Assembly: GCA_002722175.1 (NCBI GenBank)
Contig: PBKU01000030.1
Span: 19,562 to 83,561, forward strand
Source: Magnetovibrio sp.
GTDB taxonomy: Bacteria > Pseudomonadota > Alphaproteobacteria > Rhodospirillales > Casp-alpha2
DNA length: 64,000 nt
Direction of reading: 5' to 3'
The notes beneath the pieces were generated by a model. The model saw only the letters and a list, made by a program, of their open reading frames with translations, searched no databases and was not told where the DNA came from. The position numbers and the translations under genes are program-made. Shown here piece by piece: positions 20,460 to 30,239 of this stretch; position 1 is the stretch's first letter, and each line of letters starts with the position of its first letter.

Positions 20460-20933
20460 ATGGATAGATATCCGATGACTCCAGAGGGGCTGGAAGCCCT
20501 CTCTGAGGAGCTTAAACGCCTAAAAGATACTGACCGCCATGCTGTAATCAAGGCAATTGCTGCTGCACGAGAACACGGTGACCTGTCTGAAAACGCGGAG
20601 TATCATGCCGCACGTGAAAGGCAAGGTTTTGTCGAAGGTCGAATTGCTGAATTAGAAAATATTATAAGCCAAGCTGAACCTATTGATACTTCAAAAATGT
20701 CAGGAAATACTGTTCGGTTTGGTGCCACAGTAATTATTGCGGATGAAGATACTGGCAAGGAAAGCACCTACAGAATTGTTGGTGCCCACGAGGCCGACAT
20801 TAGCCAAGGTCTAATCTCAATAACCTCACCGCTTGCAAAAGCGCTAATTGGAAAAACCATTGGAGATTCCGCAGATGTCCAGTCGCCGGGAGGACAAAAA
20901 TCCTATGAAATTTGTAAAGTTCTTTGGAAATAA
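20460..20933 (+). CDS. greA: Transcription elongation factor GreA
   Basis: The protein has 157 residues, exactly family size. GreA inserts its N-terminal coiled coil into the RNA polymerase secondary channel to rescue backtracked complexes. The N-terminus MDRYPMTPEGLEALSEEL is diagnostic. The coiled-coil tip carries the acidic pair in REHGDLSENAEYHAARE. The C-terminal FKBP-like domain has VRFGATVIIADEDTG and ISITSPLAKALIGKTIGD. I chose the ATG giving MDRYPMTPEG; a TTG four codons upstream is possible. The neighbourhood carAB-greA is common in alphaproteobacteria. Confidence 0.97.
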   Translation: MDRYPMTPEGLEALSEELKRLKDTDRHAVIKAIAAAREHGDLSENAEYHAARERQGFVEGRIAELENIISQAEPIDTSKMSGNTVRFGATVIIADEDTGKESTYRIVGAHEADISQGLISITSPLAKALIGKTIGDSADVQSPGGQKSYEICKVLWK

Positions 20934-21096
20934 TGCTTACTAATTGGACGAGTGTTAGCCAAAAACCTAACTGTAAAGAAATTTAGCAGCGCAAAATAAC
21001 GCTTATCTTTTTTACAAATCTAAAGAAGCGACTCACTATATAGAAAGCTAATTAAACACTCCCACGAAGTTTTACGTGACTTTTAGAAAAATAGTA

Positions 21097-22038
21097 ATGG
21101 CAACAGAAATTTATAGTAAGGTACTGATAATTGGTTCAGGAACTGCTGGCTACACAGCCGCTATTTATGCAGCGCGTGCAAACCTTAAACCTCACTTAAT
21201 CCGGGGACTGCAACCTGGTGGACAGCTGACCATAACTACGGACGTCGAAAATTTTCCTGGATTTGCAGATGCAATACAAGGCCCTTGGTTAATGGAGCAG
21301 ATGTTCGAGCAAGCAAAAAATGTCGGTACAGTAATGCACGAAGATATAGTTACTACAGTTGACCTAAAGCACAGACCATTTCGTGCAATTGGCGACTCAA
21401 AAAATATCTACGTTGGTGAAACTGTTATAATAGCGACCGGAGCAAGCGCCCGATGGCTCGGCCTTGAGAGTGAAAAACGTTTTATGGGGTATGGGGTTTC
21501 CGCCTGCGCTACCTGTGACGGCTTTTTCTTTCGAGATAAGCCTGTAGCTGTTATCGGCGGCGGAAACACCGCTGTAGAAGAAGCGTTATTTCTAACAAAC
21601 TTTGCATCAAAAGTTACGCTTATCCATAGAAGAGATACCTTAAGAGCAGAAAAAATTATGCAAGACCGCCTTTTTAATAATGAGAAGATAGAAGTTTGCT
21701 GGAATAGTGTTTTAGAAAAAATCGTAGGAGAACAAGACCCTCCAAAAGTAACTAGCATACAAATAAAGAATTTGCAGACCGATAAAACTGAAACACTTTC
21801 ACTTGAAGGAGTGTTCATTGCAATTGGCCATAGCCCTAATACTGAAATTTTTAAGGGTCAGTTAAAAATGCATGACGATAACCATATAATTACAAGTCCT
21901 GGATCAACTGCTACTAGTCTAATGGGTGTTTTTGCTGCAGGTGATGTCCAGGACCGTATATACCGCCAAGCTGTTACAGCGGCAGGAACTGGATGCATGG
22001 CCGCATTGGAAGCGGAACGCTTTTTAACCAACAACTAA
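21097..22038 (+). CDS. trxB: Thioredoxin reductase
   Basis: The 313-residue flavoprotein reduces thioredoxin with NADPH. The FAD-binding motif is IIGSGTAGYTAAIYAARA, the redox-active disulfide is in SACATCDGFFF (CATC), and the NADPH fold is VIGGGNTAVEEALFL followed by HRRDTLRAEKIMQ. GVFAAGDVQD and YRQAVTAAGTGCMAALEAE close the chain. I prefer the ATG at 21097 (MATEIYSKVLIIG); another in-frame start lies seven codons upstream. A LysR regulator starts 48 bases downstream on the same strand. Confidence 0.97.
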   Translation: MATEIYSKVLIIGSGTAGYTAAIYAARANLKPHLIRGLQPGGQLTITTDVENFPGFADAIQGPWLMEQMFEQAKNVGTVMHEDIVTTVDLKHRPFRAIGDSKNIYVGETVIIATGASARWLGLESEKRFMGYGVSACATCDGFFFRDKPVAVIGGGNTAVEEALFLTNFASKVTLIHRRDTLRAEKIMQDRLFNNEKIEVCWNSVLEKIVGEQDPPKVTSIQIKNLQTDKTETLSLEGVFIAIGHSPNTEIFKGQLKMHDDNHIITSPGSTATSLMGVFAAGDVQDRIYRQAVTAAGTGCMAALEAERFLTNN

Positions 22039-22086
22039 AATTTGAAAAGCTGATTCTAAAAATTTTTTCATTTTTCGAAGGTAACA

Positions 22087-22968
22087 ATGGACTGGGATAA
22101 ATTACGTATTTTCCATACAGTTGCGGAAACCAGAAATTTAACCCGGGCAGGAGAGGTTTTGAACCTAAGCCAGTCTGCCGTTAGCCGTCAAATCAGCAAC
22201 CTTGAAAGGAATTTAAAAACACCTCTTTTCCATCGGCATGCCCGTGGACTAATGCTAACAGAGCAAGGAGAGATGCTGTTTGAAACCACTCATCAAGTGG
22301 CGGCAAAACTGGCAATGGCTGAGGCGCTGATTACTGAAAGCAAGGAAAAACCTAAAGGTCCTTTGAAAATTTCGACCACTGTTGCTTTTGGTTCTGTTTG
22401 GTTAGCTCCGCGAATACATGAATTCCTCGAGTGTTATCCAGATATTGATGTGTCAATTGTCCTGGCAGATACTGAACTAGATCTATCAATGCGGGAAGCC
22501 GATATTGGGATCCGATTGAATGCCCCTAAGGAACCCGATCTGATACGTCGCCCATTAATGACGTTTCGATACCATGTTTGTGCGGCCCCTCAGTATATTG
22601 AAAGATTTGGCCTCCCTAATAGTCTTGAAGACCTCGACCACCATCGAATTATTGTTTACGGAAGCGATGCCAAACCGCCTGTTCCCCGGCTTAACTGGCT
22701 ATTGGAAATCGGTCGTGAAGATGGCACTCAACGCACTGCTGCATTAAGACTCAATTCAATCTACGGGATCTTCAGAGCAGTACAAAGCGGACTGGGGATC
22801 GGCGCTCTCCCAAACTATATGAGCCAAGAGGTGGCCAACCTAATTGTCCTTCTACCAAATGTTCAAGGACCAGAGGTCACTGCCTATTTTTGTTACCCAG
22901 AAGAAATGCGAAATTCAGCACGAATTATAGCTTTTCGAGATTTTTTATACGATAAAATAAATCTGTGA
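22087..22968 (+). CDS. LysR-family transcriptional regulator
   Basis: The protein has 293 residues. The N-terminal winged helix-turn-helix spans about residues 2-60 (WDKLRIFHTVAETRNL, LNLSQSAVSRQISNLE). A C-terminal periplasmic-binding-like effector domain follows (GPLKISTTVAFGSVWLAPRI, VQSGLGIGALPNYM). An AAGGT stands before the ATG. Same strand as trxB and probably co-transcribed; a trxB-LysR pair is common in the class. Effector and targets are unknown. Confidence 0.93.
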   Translation: MDWDKLRIFHTVAETRNLTRAGEVLNLSQSAVSRQISNLERNLKTPLFHRHARGLMLTEQGEMLFETTHQVAAKLAMAEALITESKEKPKGPLKISTTVAFGSVWLAPRIHEFLECYPDIDVSIVLADTELDLSMREADIGIRLNAPKEPDLIRRPLMTFRYHVCAAPQYIERFGLPNSLEDLDHHRIIVYGSDAKPPVPRLNWLLEIGREDGTQRTAALRLNSIYGIFRAVQSGLGIGALPNYMSQEVANLIVLLPNVQGPEVTAYFCYPEEMRNSARIIAFRDFLYDKINL

Positions 22969-23087
22969 TCTTTTATTTATAATTGATTTTTATTACAAAA
23001 CTCTCTTCCTTCCTCTCTAAATAATTTGCAAAAATACAAATTGGGCCGATATCTTGGGTCGGGGACAAGCAAATAATCAGAAAAGCA

Positions 23088-23483
23088 CTAATCTCTAGCA
23101 CTATCTCGCAGCCTTTCGATTTGGCGTCTTTGACGTTTAGTTGGCCTACCCGTCCCTGTTTCACGAATCCCCTGTACAAGTATCCTTTCCTTGTTCCTAT
23201 CTCTAGAATCTGAGCGCGGTGACATATCATTGTACAAGGCAAGTGCGTCTTTTACGGGGCCACGGCGATCGGTGATAGAAACAATCTTAATAATTCTAAC
23301 TCGTGATCCGAGAGAAAAGGTTAGCACGTCATCTAATTTAATTAATGAGTTAGCCTTTTTTACGCGTTTGCTGTTGATTCGAAGATTCCTGCTATTTACA
23401 TAACGTGTCGCTTTTGTGCGGGTTCTAAAAAATCTGGCACACCACAACCACTTGTCAACCCTGCTCTGATTTAAGCTTTTCAC
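23088..23483 (-). CDS. S4-domain RNA-binding protein (Hsp15-like)
   Basis: This basic protein of 131 residues has an N-terminal S4 fold (SRVDKWLWCARFFRTRTKAT, then LRINSKRVKKANSLIKLDDVL). Hsp15 homologs bind stalled 50S subunits carrying nascent chains. The C-terminus (GTGRPTKRQRRQIERL) is the family tail. The start is GTG at 23483 with a GAAGAGA ribosome site, giving a 29-base overlap with the 3' end of the helicase gene. This indicates translational coupling. A helicase-S4 pair is conserved in alphaproteobacteria. Confidence 0.92.
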   Translation of the reverse strand: MKSLNQSRVDKWLWCARFFRTRTKATRYVNSRNLRINSKRVKKANSLIKLDDVLTFSLGSRVRIIKIVSITDRRGPVKDALALYNDMSPRSDSRDRNKERILVQGIRETGTGRPTKRQRRQIERLRDSARD

Positions 23484-26064
23484 TCTCTTCGCCTAGATTG
23501 TAAATTCTCTGTAACTTAAAAAAAGGTGAATTAGGGTCGTACCGGTTGTTTTTTTCTAAGTTGCCTCGTGTTTTTTGCTTTGGCCAAAACTTTCCCCTAT
23601 TCTTTGGCCCTTTTTTGTTTGAAATGCAGCTAGCGATCCATTCTTTGTTGTAGTGAGCTTTATTTTTTGACAACAAATCTATACTGCAGCCTAGCGCACT
23701 AAGTGCGCCTGCCAAAGCATTTCCTTTCGCGCCCAAAAATGAGAATAGCCGCGGATTTACCTTGGTTGCGTTGTTTTTTTCTAAAAGCTTTACTTTTTCA
23801 AGAAACCTATTTGCAATATCGGCACGGATTGCAAGAGGCCCAATTGGAAAAAAGCCTATAGAATGATAGAAATCACTGGGAGTTTTTTGATCAATTAGTA
23901 TCGATACTCCCCTCACAGGTGGAAGCTGTGGTATTTTTCCTTGATCGAAAAATATAGACCACAAGAGACCCCTCAGCATAGTAGCTTTAGGCTTCAAAAG
24001 AACTGGAAAAAAAACATTATGTTGGCCAAACCGAACGCCGCATTTACCTAGTATTTCTCTATCCTGTATTGATAGGTTTTCAATTTGTGCTTCCGCTTTT
24101 TCTCTAAGAACAGATCCAAGGCCTTCCGTAATTTGGAACATTAGTCCACGGGCTGAGTGACGAAGGCCTCGAGATAAGGGATGTTTTAGTGCCGAAAAAT
24201 TGCTATCAAGAAAATCTTTTAACCAACTTTCCAAGCGACATTGAATCCGGGCGCTTTCCCTTGAATTCAATAACTCAATAGGCAATATTCTTACTTTGGG
24301 GAGAAGTAACGTGCTACTTTTTTCTAACTTTGCTACAGGAAATTCCCGCCAAAAAATCATACGGGTTGGGTCTCCCGATGAAAAACCACCAATTGAAAAT
24401 GCATCGTCCTTATCTGCTTCAAGTAGTTGAATTCGGCGATGGAATTCGCGTCTTATAGCTTTTTTGGACGCGTTAAAAATGATACGAGCAGTATTTCCAG
24501 ATAGAGCGATATCCTTTGGTTGGAAGGAAAAGCCTTCAATAGCACCTATATTATGTCCTTCAGCCATCACACTCCCATCATTACAGACGGAAACAACCAA
24601 ATCCTTGTTTTCCATTATTCTGCTTACCAAAAAAGCATGATGGCGATTGACGAATCTTTGGGTTAAGCGTTCATGAAGCGCGTCCGAAAGTCGATTTTCA
24701 ACGGCGCGAACACGTTCCTGCCAATGAGAGGCCTCTGAAAGCCATTTTGGACGGTGCGATATATAAGTCCATGTCCGTATATAAGAAATACGCTGCATCA
24801 ACGTTTCTATATTTCCATCAACACGATCCAACCTACTGACCTGCTCTGCAAACCAGCTGTTAGGTATGCGCCGGTGTACCCCTGTCAGCTTTGTAAATAC
24901 AATCTTCAATAGGAATGCATGAGCTTCAATGGTCTGTTTACGAAAATCTGGAATTTGGCAAACATCCCACAATAGCCTAATTGTATTGTGATTATTGGCT
25001 TTTTTTTGTATTGAATGATCTCGAATTAAATAAGTAAAAACTAGCTCATCCTCCACATTGTAGGAACGAACAAGGCCCTCTTTGGAGGGCGGTATTTGAA
25101 GTGATTTTAGGAGGTTTCCTAAAGATGAAAAATCAAGGTATGGGTTTCGCCAGTAAATGCGATTAACAGGACTGAAACGGTGCTCCTCTATAGATTTAAC
25201 AACCTTAGAGTCGATCGGTTCGCACTTACCTGTAGTACCAAAACTCCCATGGCACATATATCTACCCGCACGGCCTGCTGCCTGAGCTAGTTCAATAGAA
25301 GAGAGGTTTCGATTGCACCAACCATCAAATTTACTTAGTTCGGCAAAAGCAATATGCCGGATGTCCATATTAAGCCCCATCCCTATAGCATCAGTAGCAA
25401 CCAAATAATCAACCTCACCGGCTTGGTACATACCAACTTGCGCATTTCGGGTACGCGGACTCAATGCACCCATTACGATAGCAGCTCCACCGCGTTGTCG
25501 ACGAACTAATTCGGCAAGTTCATAAACATTTGGAGCTGAAAAAGAAACTATAGCAGATCTGGGAGGTAACCCCGTTATTTTTCGTTTCCCAATATAAGAG
25601 AGTGTAGATAGTCGGGGTCGCTGAACAATCTTGATGCTTGGGATAAGTCGTTTCAACAAACATTGGATAATATCAGACCCCATAAACATGGTTACTTTGT
25701 TTCCACGCGCATAAAGTAATCGCTCAGTGAAAATATGCCCGCGCTCTTTATCAGCACACATCTGGATTTCGTCGACGGCTAAAAAATCAACCGTACGTTG
25801 AGTTGGCATAGCCTCTACTGTGCAGATAAACCACTGTGCTTGTTTTGGAACAATCTTTTCTTCGCCAGTTATTAGTGCAACCCGACTTTTTCCTTTTATC
25901 CTTACGGCATGCTCATAGTTTTCTCGAGCTAACAAACGCAGTGGAAAACCTATAGTACCAGATTCAAGCGAAAGCATTTTTTGCATAGCAAAATAGGTCT
26001 TCCCAGTATTGGTGGGGCCGAGTAGCGCTGTTATTTCTGATTTAAGTCCGTTATATTTAGCCAT
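23455..26064 (-). CDS. Suv3-like superfamily 2 RNA helicase
   Basis: The 869-residue protein has RecA-like helicase domains at the N-terminus: Walker A ALLGPTNTGKTYFAMQKML (about residues 13-31), motif Ia PLRLLARENYE, Walker B VDEIQMCADKERGH, and motif VI QAAGRAGRY. These are typical of the mitochondrial Suv3/bacterial homologs implicated in RNA turnover. The middle part (residues 350-800) is poorly conserved. The tail is Lys/Asn rich and probably disordered. It is coupled to the S4 gene that overlaps its 3' end. Confidence 0.9.
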   Translation of the reverse strand: MAKYNGLKSEITALLGPTNTGKTYFAMQKMLSLESGTIGFPLRLLARENYEHAVRIKGKSRVALITGEEKIVPKQAQWFICTVEAMPTQRTVDFLAVDEIQMCADKERGHIFTERLLYARGNKVTMFMGSDIIQCLLKRLIPSIKIVQRPRLSTLSYIGKRKITGLPPRSAIVSFSAPNVYELAELVRRQRGGAAIVMGALSPRTRNAQVGMYQAGEVDYLVATDAIGMGLNMDIRHIAFAELSKFDGWCNRNLSSIELAQAAGRAGRYMCHGSFGTTGKCEPIDSKVVKSIEEHRFSPVNRIYWRNPYLDFSSLGNLLKSLQIPPSKEGLVRSYNVEDELVFTYLIRDHSIQKKANNHNTIRLLWDVCQIPDFRKQTIEAHAFLLKIVFTKLTGVHRRIPNSWFAEQVSRLDRVDGNIETLMQRISYIRTWTYISHRPKWLSEASHWQERVRAVENRLSDALHERLTQRFVNRHHAFLVSRIMENKDLVVSVCNDGSVMAEGHNIGAIEGFSFQPKDIALSGNTARIIFNASKKAIRREFHRRIQLLEADKDDAFSIGGFSSGDPTRMIFWREFPVAKLEKSSTLLLPKVRILPIELLNSRESARIQCRLESWLKDFLDSNFSALKHPLSRGLRHSARGLMFQITEGLGSVLREKAEAQIENLSIQDREILGKCGVRFGQHNVFFPVLLKPKATMLRGLLWSIFFDQGKIPQLPPVRGVSILIDQKTPSDFYHSIGFFPIGPLAIRADIANRFLEKVKLLEKNNATKVNPRLFSFLGAKGNALAGALSALGCSIDLLSKNKAHYNKEWIASCISNKKGPKNRGKFWPKQKTRGNLEKNNRYDPNSPFFKLQRIYNLGEESEKLKSEQG

Positions 26065-26323
26065 CGCATTTTATTTTTACAGTTTTCCTAGTTGCTTCTT
26101 TTATGGAAAACGCCTTTTCCAATTCCTCTCTAAGCTCTTAGTTTTCTATTAATTCCTTATGAAGGATGACATGACGAATAAAAAATATTGTTTTTTTGGC
26201 GATAGATTGGTAAAGCGCATAAAGTTCATGAGATCCCACAGATTACCAAACAAACCTTAGCACTTCATGATTATTGCTTGTTTTTTCACAACCTAATACC
26301 GGGATATTTAAGATTTACGGATC

Positions 26324-27226
26324 TTATAAATTTCCCTGTGGACTGTCAGAAAGGCGCTCAATTCCAGAAATAGCTTCCGACATAGATACCAGTCTTTGAG
26401 CCGCCTCAACATGCAAATTCTCTATTAACTTCCCTTCTAACAATACAATACCTTGCCCTTTTTCTTGAGCTGCAGCATGAGCGTTAATGACACGTTTTGC
26501 CCAAATAAGTTCATCTTCTGATGGAGAAAATATTTCATTTGAAGCGTCAATTGTCTTTGGGTGAATTAACGTTTTTCCATCCATCCCCAGTTGCCTTCCT
26601 TGCACGCAAGAGCGACGAAATCCTTCATCATCTGACAGATCCAAATGAACTCCATCCAACACCGAAATTCCCGCAGCCCTACCTGCCAAAATGCATAGTT
26701 CCAAGGACATCAGGAAAGGGATCCGATCAGGCGTATGCTGGGCGTTAAGGTCCTTTGCTAAATCTGATGTCCCTAGAACAAGGCAGTTAACACGTGGGCT
26801 AGAAAATGCTATTTCTTCAGCATGGAGTATGCCCAGTGGGGTCTCCATCATGCACCATAACGACAATGATGAAGGGCTCCCAGCAGCATCCAGTGCTTTT
26901 TCAGCCTCCTTTATTATATCTTTATTTTCAACTTTTGGTAACAATATGGCATCAGCACCCAAATTTGCTACAGCCTCAAGATCCTCGCGCCCCCAAGGGC
27001 CATCCAAACTGTTGACACGGATGATGATTTCACGTGCCCCATATCCTCCATCCTTCAACGCTTGGGTAATCTGCTTACGTGCAAGCTCCTTTGAATCTGG
27101 AGCTACAGCATCTTCTAGATCTAGAATTAACCCATCTGCAGAAAGTATTCTTCCTTTCTGCAAAGCCCGCTCATTAGACCCGGGCATATAAAGCACAGAA
27201 CGACGTGGTCGAGCAGTTCCAGCCAT
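26324..27226 (-). CDS. HpcH/HpaI-CitE family CoA-ester lyase
   Basis: The protein has 300 residues. The N-terminus RRSVLYMPGSNERALQKG and DGLILDLEDAVAPDSKELAR, then VNSLDGPWGREDLEAV, ILLPKVENK and MMETPLGILHAEEIA (metal-binding Glu), are those of malyl-CoA lyase/citrate lyase beta-like proteins. MDGKTLIHPKTIDASNEIFSP lies near residue 220. Members cleave malyl-CoA, beta-methylmalyl-CoA or citramalyl-CoA or hydrolyse malyl-CoA; the activity here is not resolved. AGGGAGA lies eight bases before the ATG. It is the last gene of a minus-strand run from the ureohydrolase. Confidence 0.9.
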   Translation of the reverse strand: MAGTARPRRSVLYMPGSNERALQKGRILSADGLILDLEDAVAPDSKELARKQITQALKDGGYGAREIIIRVNSLDGPWGREDLEAVANLGADAILLPKVENKDIIKEAEKALDAAGSPSSLSLWCMMETPLGILHAEEIAFSSPRVNCLVLGTSDLAKDLNAQHTPDRIPFLMSLELCILAGRAAGISVLDGVHLDLSDDEGFRRSCVQGRQLGMDGKTLIHPKTIDASNEIFSPSEDELIWAKRVINAHAAAQEKGQGIVLLEGKLIENLHVEAAQRLVSMSEAISGIERLSDSPQGNL

Positions 27227-27272
27227 AAAATTTTCTCCCTATTATTATTTTCAACTCCATAACTTCGGTGTT

Positions 27273-28289
27273 TCAAAACTTTGCAATCAATGCCTCGGCA
27301 ATTTGAACGGTGTTAAGTGCCGCCCCTTTTCTAAGATTATCTGCCACGATCCACAAATTTAGGCCATTCTCAATCGTCGGGTCTTCTCTAATGCGGCTCA
27401 CAAAGACCGCGTCCTCTCCTCCACATTCCTGAGGTGTCACATAACCTTCATCCACACGGTGGTCAACGACTGAAAGCCCTGGTGCACTCTGCAAGGCTTT
27501 TCGAGCGTCAGCAGCAGAAATAGACTTTTCAAAGGATAAATTAACAGCTTCAGCATGGCCAATAAACACGGGAACGCGCACACATGTAGCCGTTACCCCA
27601 ATCTTGGAATCCAATATCTTTTTTGTCTCACCAGCCATTTTCCACTCTTCTTTTGTGGTCCCGTCATCGAGAAATTTATCAATATGAGGAATACAGTTAA
27701 ATGCAATCTGTTTTGAAAATTCGCCCCGAAACTTCTCAAGTGGCTGGTTCGCATAAACAGCCTTAGTCTGGTTAAACAGTTCGTCCATAGCTTTCTTCCC
27801 AGCACCAGAAACAGATTGGTACGTTGAAACCACGCAGCGCTTGATCCTTGCAATATCATGTAGAGGTTTCATCGCTGTAACCAATTGAATAGTTGAACAG
27901 TTCGGGTTAGCTATAATTCCCTTTTTTTTATAACCTATGATCTCATCACCATTTACCTCAGGAACTACTAACGGGACATCCGGGTCCATTCTCCATTGTG
28001 AGGTATTATCTATTACTACAGCACCTGACTTCGCAGCTTTGGGGCTAAACTCAGCAGACACAGCCGCTCCAGGAGACGACAAAACTATATCAATGCCGCT
28101 AAAATTACAGTTTGCAAGGTCTTGTATCCTTATGGTTTGTTTTTCACCATAGCTAACTTCACGACCAACAGAACGTTTTGATGCTAACGCCAGAATATCG
28201 CTTGCTGGGAACTCACGTTCCGACATAATCTGAAGTATTTCCCGACCAACATTCCCCGAGGCACCGACCACCGCGACCTTATAACTCAT
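27273..28289 (-). CDS. asd: Aspartate-semialdehyde dehydrogenase
   Basis: The protein has 338 residues. It makes aspartate semialdehyde from aspartyl phosphate for lysine/DAP, threonine and methionine. The NADP motif is VVGASGNVGREIL, LSSPGAAVSAEF follows, and the catalytic Cys is in IANPNCSTIQLV (about residue 131). SGAGKKAMDEL and RVPVFIGHAEAV are also typical. Its place after leuB-leuD on the same strand (53-base gap) is a common arrangement in the class. Confidence 0.97.
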   Translation of the reverse strand: MSYKVAVVGASGNVGREILQIMSEREFPASDILALASKRSVGREVSYGEKQTIRIQDLANCNFSGIDIVLSSPGAAVSAEFSPKAAKSGAVVIDNTSQWRMDPDVPLVVPEVNGDEIIGYKKKGIIANPNCSTIQLVTAMKPLHDIARIKRCVVSTYQSVSGAGKKAMDELFNQTKAVYANQPLEKFRGEFSKQIAFNCIPHIDKFLDDGTTKEEWKMAGETKKILDSKIGVTATCVRVPVFIGHAEAVNLSFEKSISAADARKALQSAPGLSVVDHRVDEGYVTPQECGGEDAVFVSRIREDPTIENGLNLWIVADNLRKGAALNTVQIAEALIAKF

Positions 28290-28342
28290 GAATTTGGACC
28301 CTTGTTGATGATCTCTTAAAAAAAAGCAAAGAAGTGCTCCGC

Positions 28343-29449
28343 TTACAAAAGCTTACCAAAGGCAAGGCATACCTCTTCACCTATCTCTTCCGTCGAGACA
28401 AGAGTTTTCCCTTCTTGCATTATGTCTGCAGTACGTAACCCCGCATCTAGAACGTCAGCACATGCTTGCTCAAGTGCTTTCGCATCTTCGTCCAGGTCAA
28501 ACGTGTAACGCAAACACATCGCAAATGATAAAATGGTAGCGATAGGATTAGCTTTACCCTGCCCTGCGATATCAGGGGCCGAACCGTGAACTGGTTCATA
28601 GAGCGCCTTACGTCGGCCAAATGAATCCTCCTCACCAAGTGATGCAGATGGAAGCATGCCAAGCGATCCCGTCAACATTGCTGCACAATCCGATAAGAGA
28701 TCACCAAACAAGTTATCTGTAACGATTACATCAAATTGCTTGGGGTTTCGCACTAGCTGCATCGCACAGTTATCAGCATACATATGCTCAAGGGCAATAT
28801 CCGAGTAACCTTCGCCGACAGATGTTGCTATTTGACGCCAAAGAACACCGGTTTCCATTACGTTCGCTTTCTCCACAGAGTGGACTTTTTTCTCGCGCTT
28901 TCTCGCCATTTCCATTGCTACGTGAAGGACGCGCCTGATTTCATTTGAGGTATAGATCTGGGTATCAATTGCTCGTTTTTCGCCCCCACCAATGTCAGTG
29001 ATACCACGTGGCTCTCCAAAATAGACGCCCCCAGTAAGCTCTCGAACTATTAAAAGGTCCAAACCGGAGACAAGTTCTGACTTCAGGCTAGATGAGCCTG
29101 CCAGTGCAGGTAGGCATGTTGCGGGTCGTAAATTAGCAAAAAGTCCCATCTCCTTACGCAATCGCAATAGGCCGGCTTCCGGTCTGTGTTGACGCTCAAC
29201 ATTATCCCATTTCACACCACCAACAGCACCTAATAATACCGCATCAGCCTCCAAAGCATCATTAAGAGTTTCATCACTTAGCGGTGTACCAAGCTCGTCG
29301 TAGGACACTCCACCAACCAGACCATTTTTTGTATCGAAGCTTATAGCACGATATTCTTCATAGATTTTTATCACACGACAAACTTGATCAATCACTTCTG
29401 AACCGATGCCATCTCCAGGAAGCACAAGAAGTTTTCTAGCAATTGGCAT
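28343..29449 (-). CDS. leuB: 3-Isopropylmalate dehydrogenase
   Basis: The protein has 368 residues. It oxidises 3-isopropylmalate in leucine synthesis and also the methylmalate intermediate of the citramalate route to isoleucine. [54 protein letters not shown] (substrate Arg), [17 protein letters not shown] and [18 protein letters not shown] are all present in family order. Operon with leuD upstream and asd downstream. Confidence 0.97.
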   Translation of the reverse strand: MPIARKLLVLPGDGIGSEVIDQVCRVIKIYEEYRAISFDTKNGLVGGVSYDELGTPLSDETLNDALEADAVLLGAVGGVKWDNVERQHRPEAGLLRLRKEMGLFANLRPATCLPALAGSSSLKSELVSGLDLLIVRELTGGVYFGEPRGITDIGGGEKRAIDTQIYTSNEIRRVLHVAMEMARKREKKVHSVEKANVMETGVLWRQIATSVGEGYSDIALEHMYADNCAMQLVRNPKQFDVIVTDNLFGDLLSDCAAMLTGSLGMLPSASLGEEDSFGRRKALYEPVHGSAPDIAGQGKANPIATILSFAMCLRYTFDLDEDAKALEQACADVLDAGLRTADIMQEGKTLVSTEEIGEEVCLAFGKLL

Positions 29450-29546
29450 TTACGTTATCCTTATCAATACGTGACTACCGAAAATTCATGCGATACGCCA
29501 ATTTCCTTAACTATCCCAAAAATTAATTCTAAAAACTCTTTGCTCC

Positions 29547-30170
29547 TTACGTAACATTGTTTCGCGTTGATAGCCATGGAAAAGCTTTCCTTTTTATCTC
29601 AAAATCCGCGATTTTTTGCTCATTCTTCATCGTTAACCCTATATCATCCCAACCATTTAGCAGGCAGCCACGCTTAAACGGGTCAATTACAAAGTTTATT
29701 GTATCACCATTATACGTCGATATGGTTTGAAGTGTTAGATCAACAGAAATGCGTGAATTGTCTCCAGCCTTTGCATCTTCAATAAGTCTTTTAACTTCAC
29801 CTTTGGTCAATTTCACTGGGAGAATACCATTTTTAAAACAGTTGTTATAGAAAATATCCGCAAATGAAGGAGCTATAATACACCGTATCCCAAAATCCAA
29901 GATAGCCCAGGGAGCATGTTCGCGCGATGACCCACACCCAAAATTTTCGCCACCAATTAAAATCTTTGCATTGCGATAAGCTGGTTGGTTTAAGATAAAC
30001 TCTGTTCTTTCTGAGCCATCTTCAAAATACCTCATTTCATGAAATAGGTTTTTCCCGAGTCCTGTTCTTTTGATCGTTTTCAAAAACTGTTTGGGTATGA
30101 TCATATCTGTATCAACATTGATCAGATCTAAGGGAATAGCGACACTGGTAATTTTAGTAAATTCTTCCAT
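29547..30170 (-). CDS. leuD: 3-Isopropylmalate dehydratase small subunit
   Basis: The protein has 207 residues. It partners LeuC (aconitase-type large subunit) in isomerising 2- to 3-isopropylmalate and, with citramalate, in the isoleucine route. [37 protein letters not shown] and [17 protein letters not shown] are diagnostic. No leuC is next to it: the upstream gene is a ureohydrolase. The large subunit must be encoded elsewhere. Confidence 0.97.
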   Translation of the reverse strand: MEEFTKITSVAIPLDLINVDTDMIIPKQFLKTIKRTGLGKNLFHEMRYFEDGSERTEFILNQPAYRNAKILIGGENFGCGSSREHAPWAILDFGIRCIIAPSFADIFYNNCFKNGILPVKLTKGEVKRLIEDAKAGDNSRISVDLTLQTISTYNGDTINFVIDPFKRGCLLNGWDDIGLTMKNEQKIADFEIKRKAFPWLSTRNNVT

Positions 30171-30239
30171 TTAAATACGCCCCCAAAAACTTGAATGATA
30201 AGATGGTTTATTTTTTTAAAAAGCAGATCTCATGTTAAT

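Noticed and set aside
22973..23242. 89-codon minus-strand frame
   Set aside because: Overlaps the S4 protein in another frame and has no domain.
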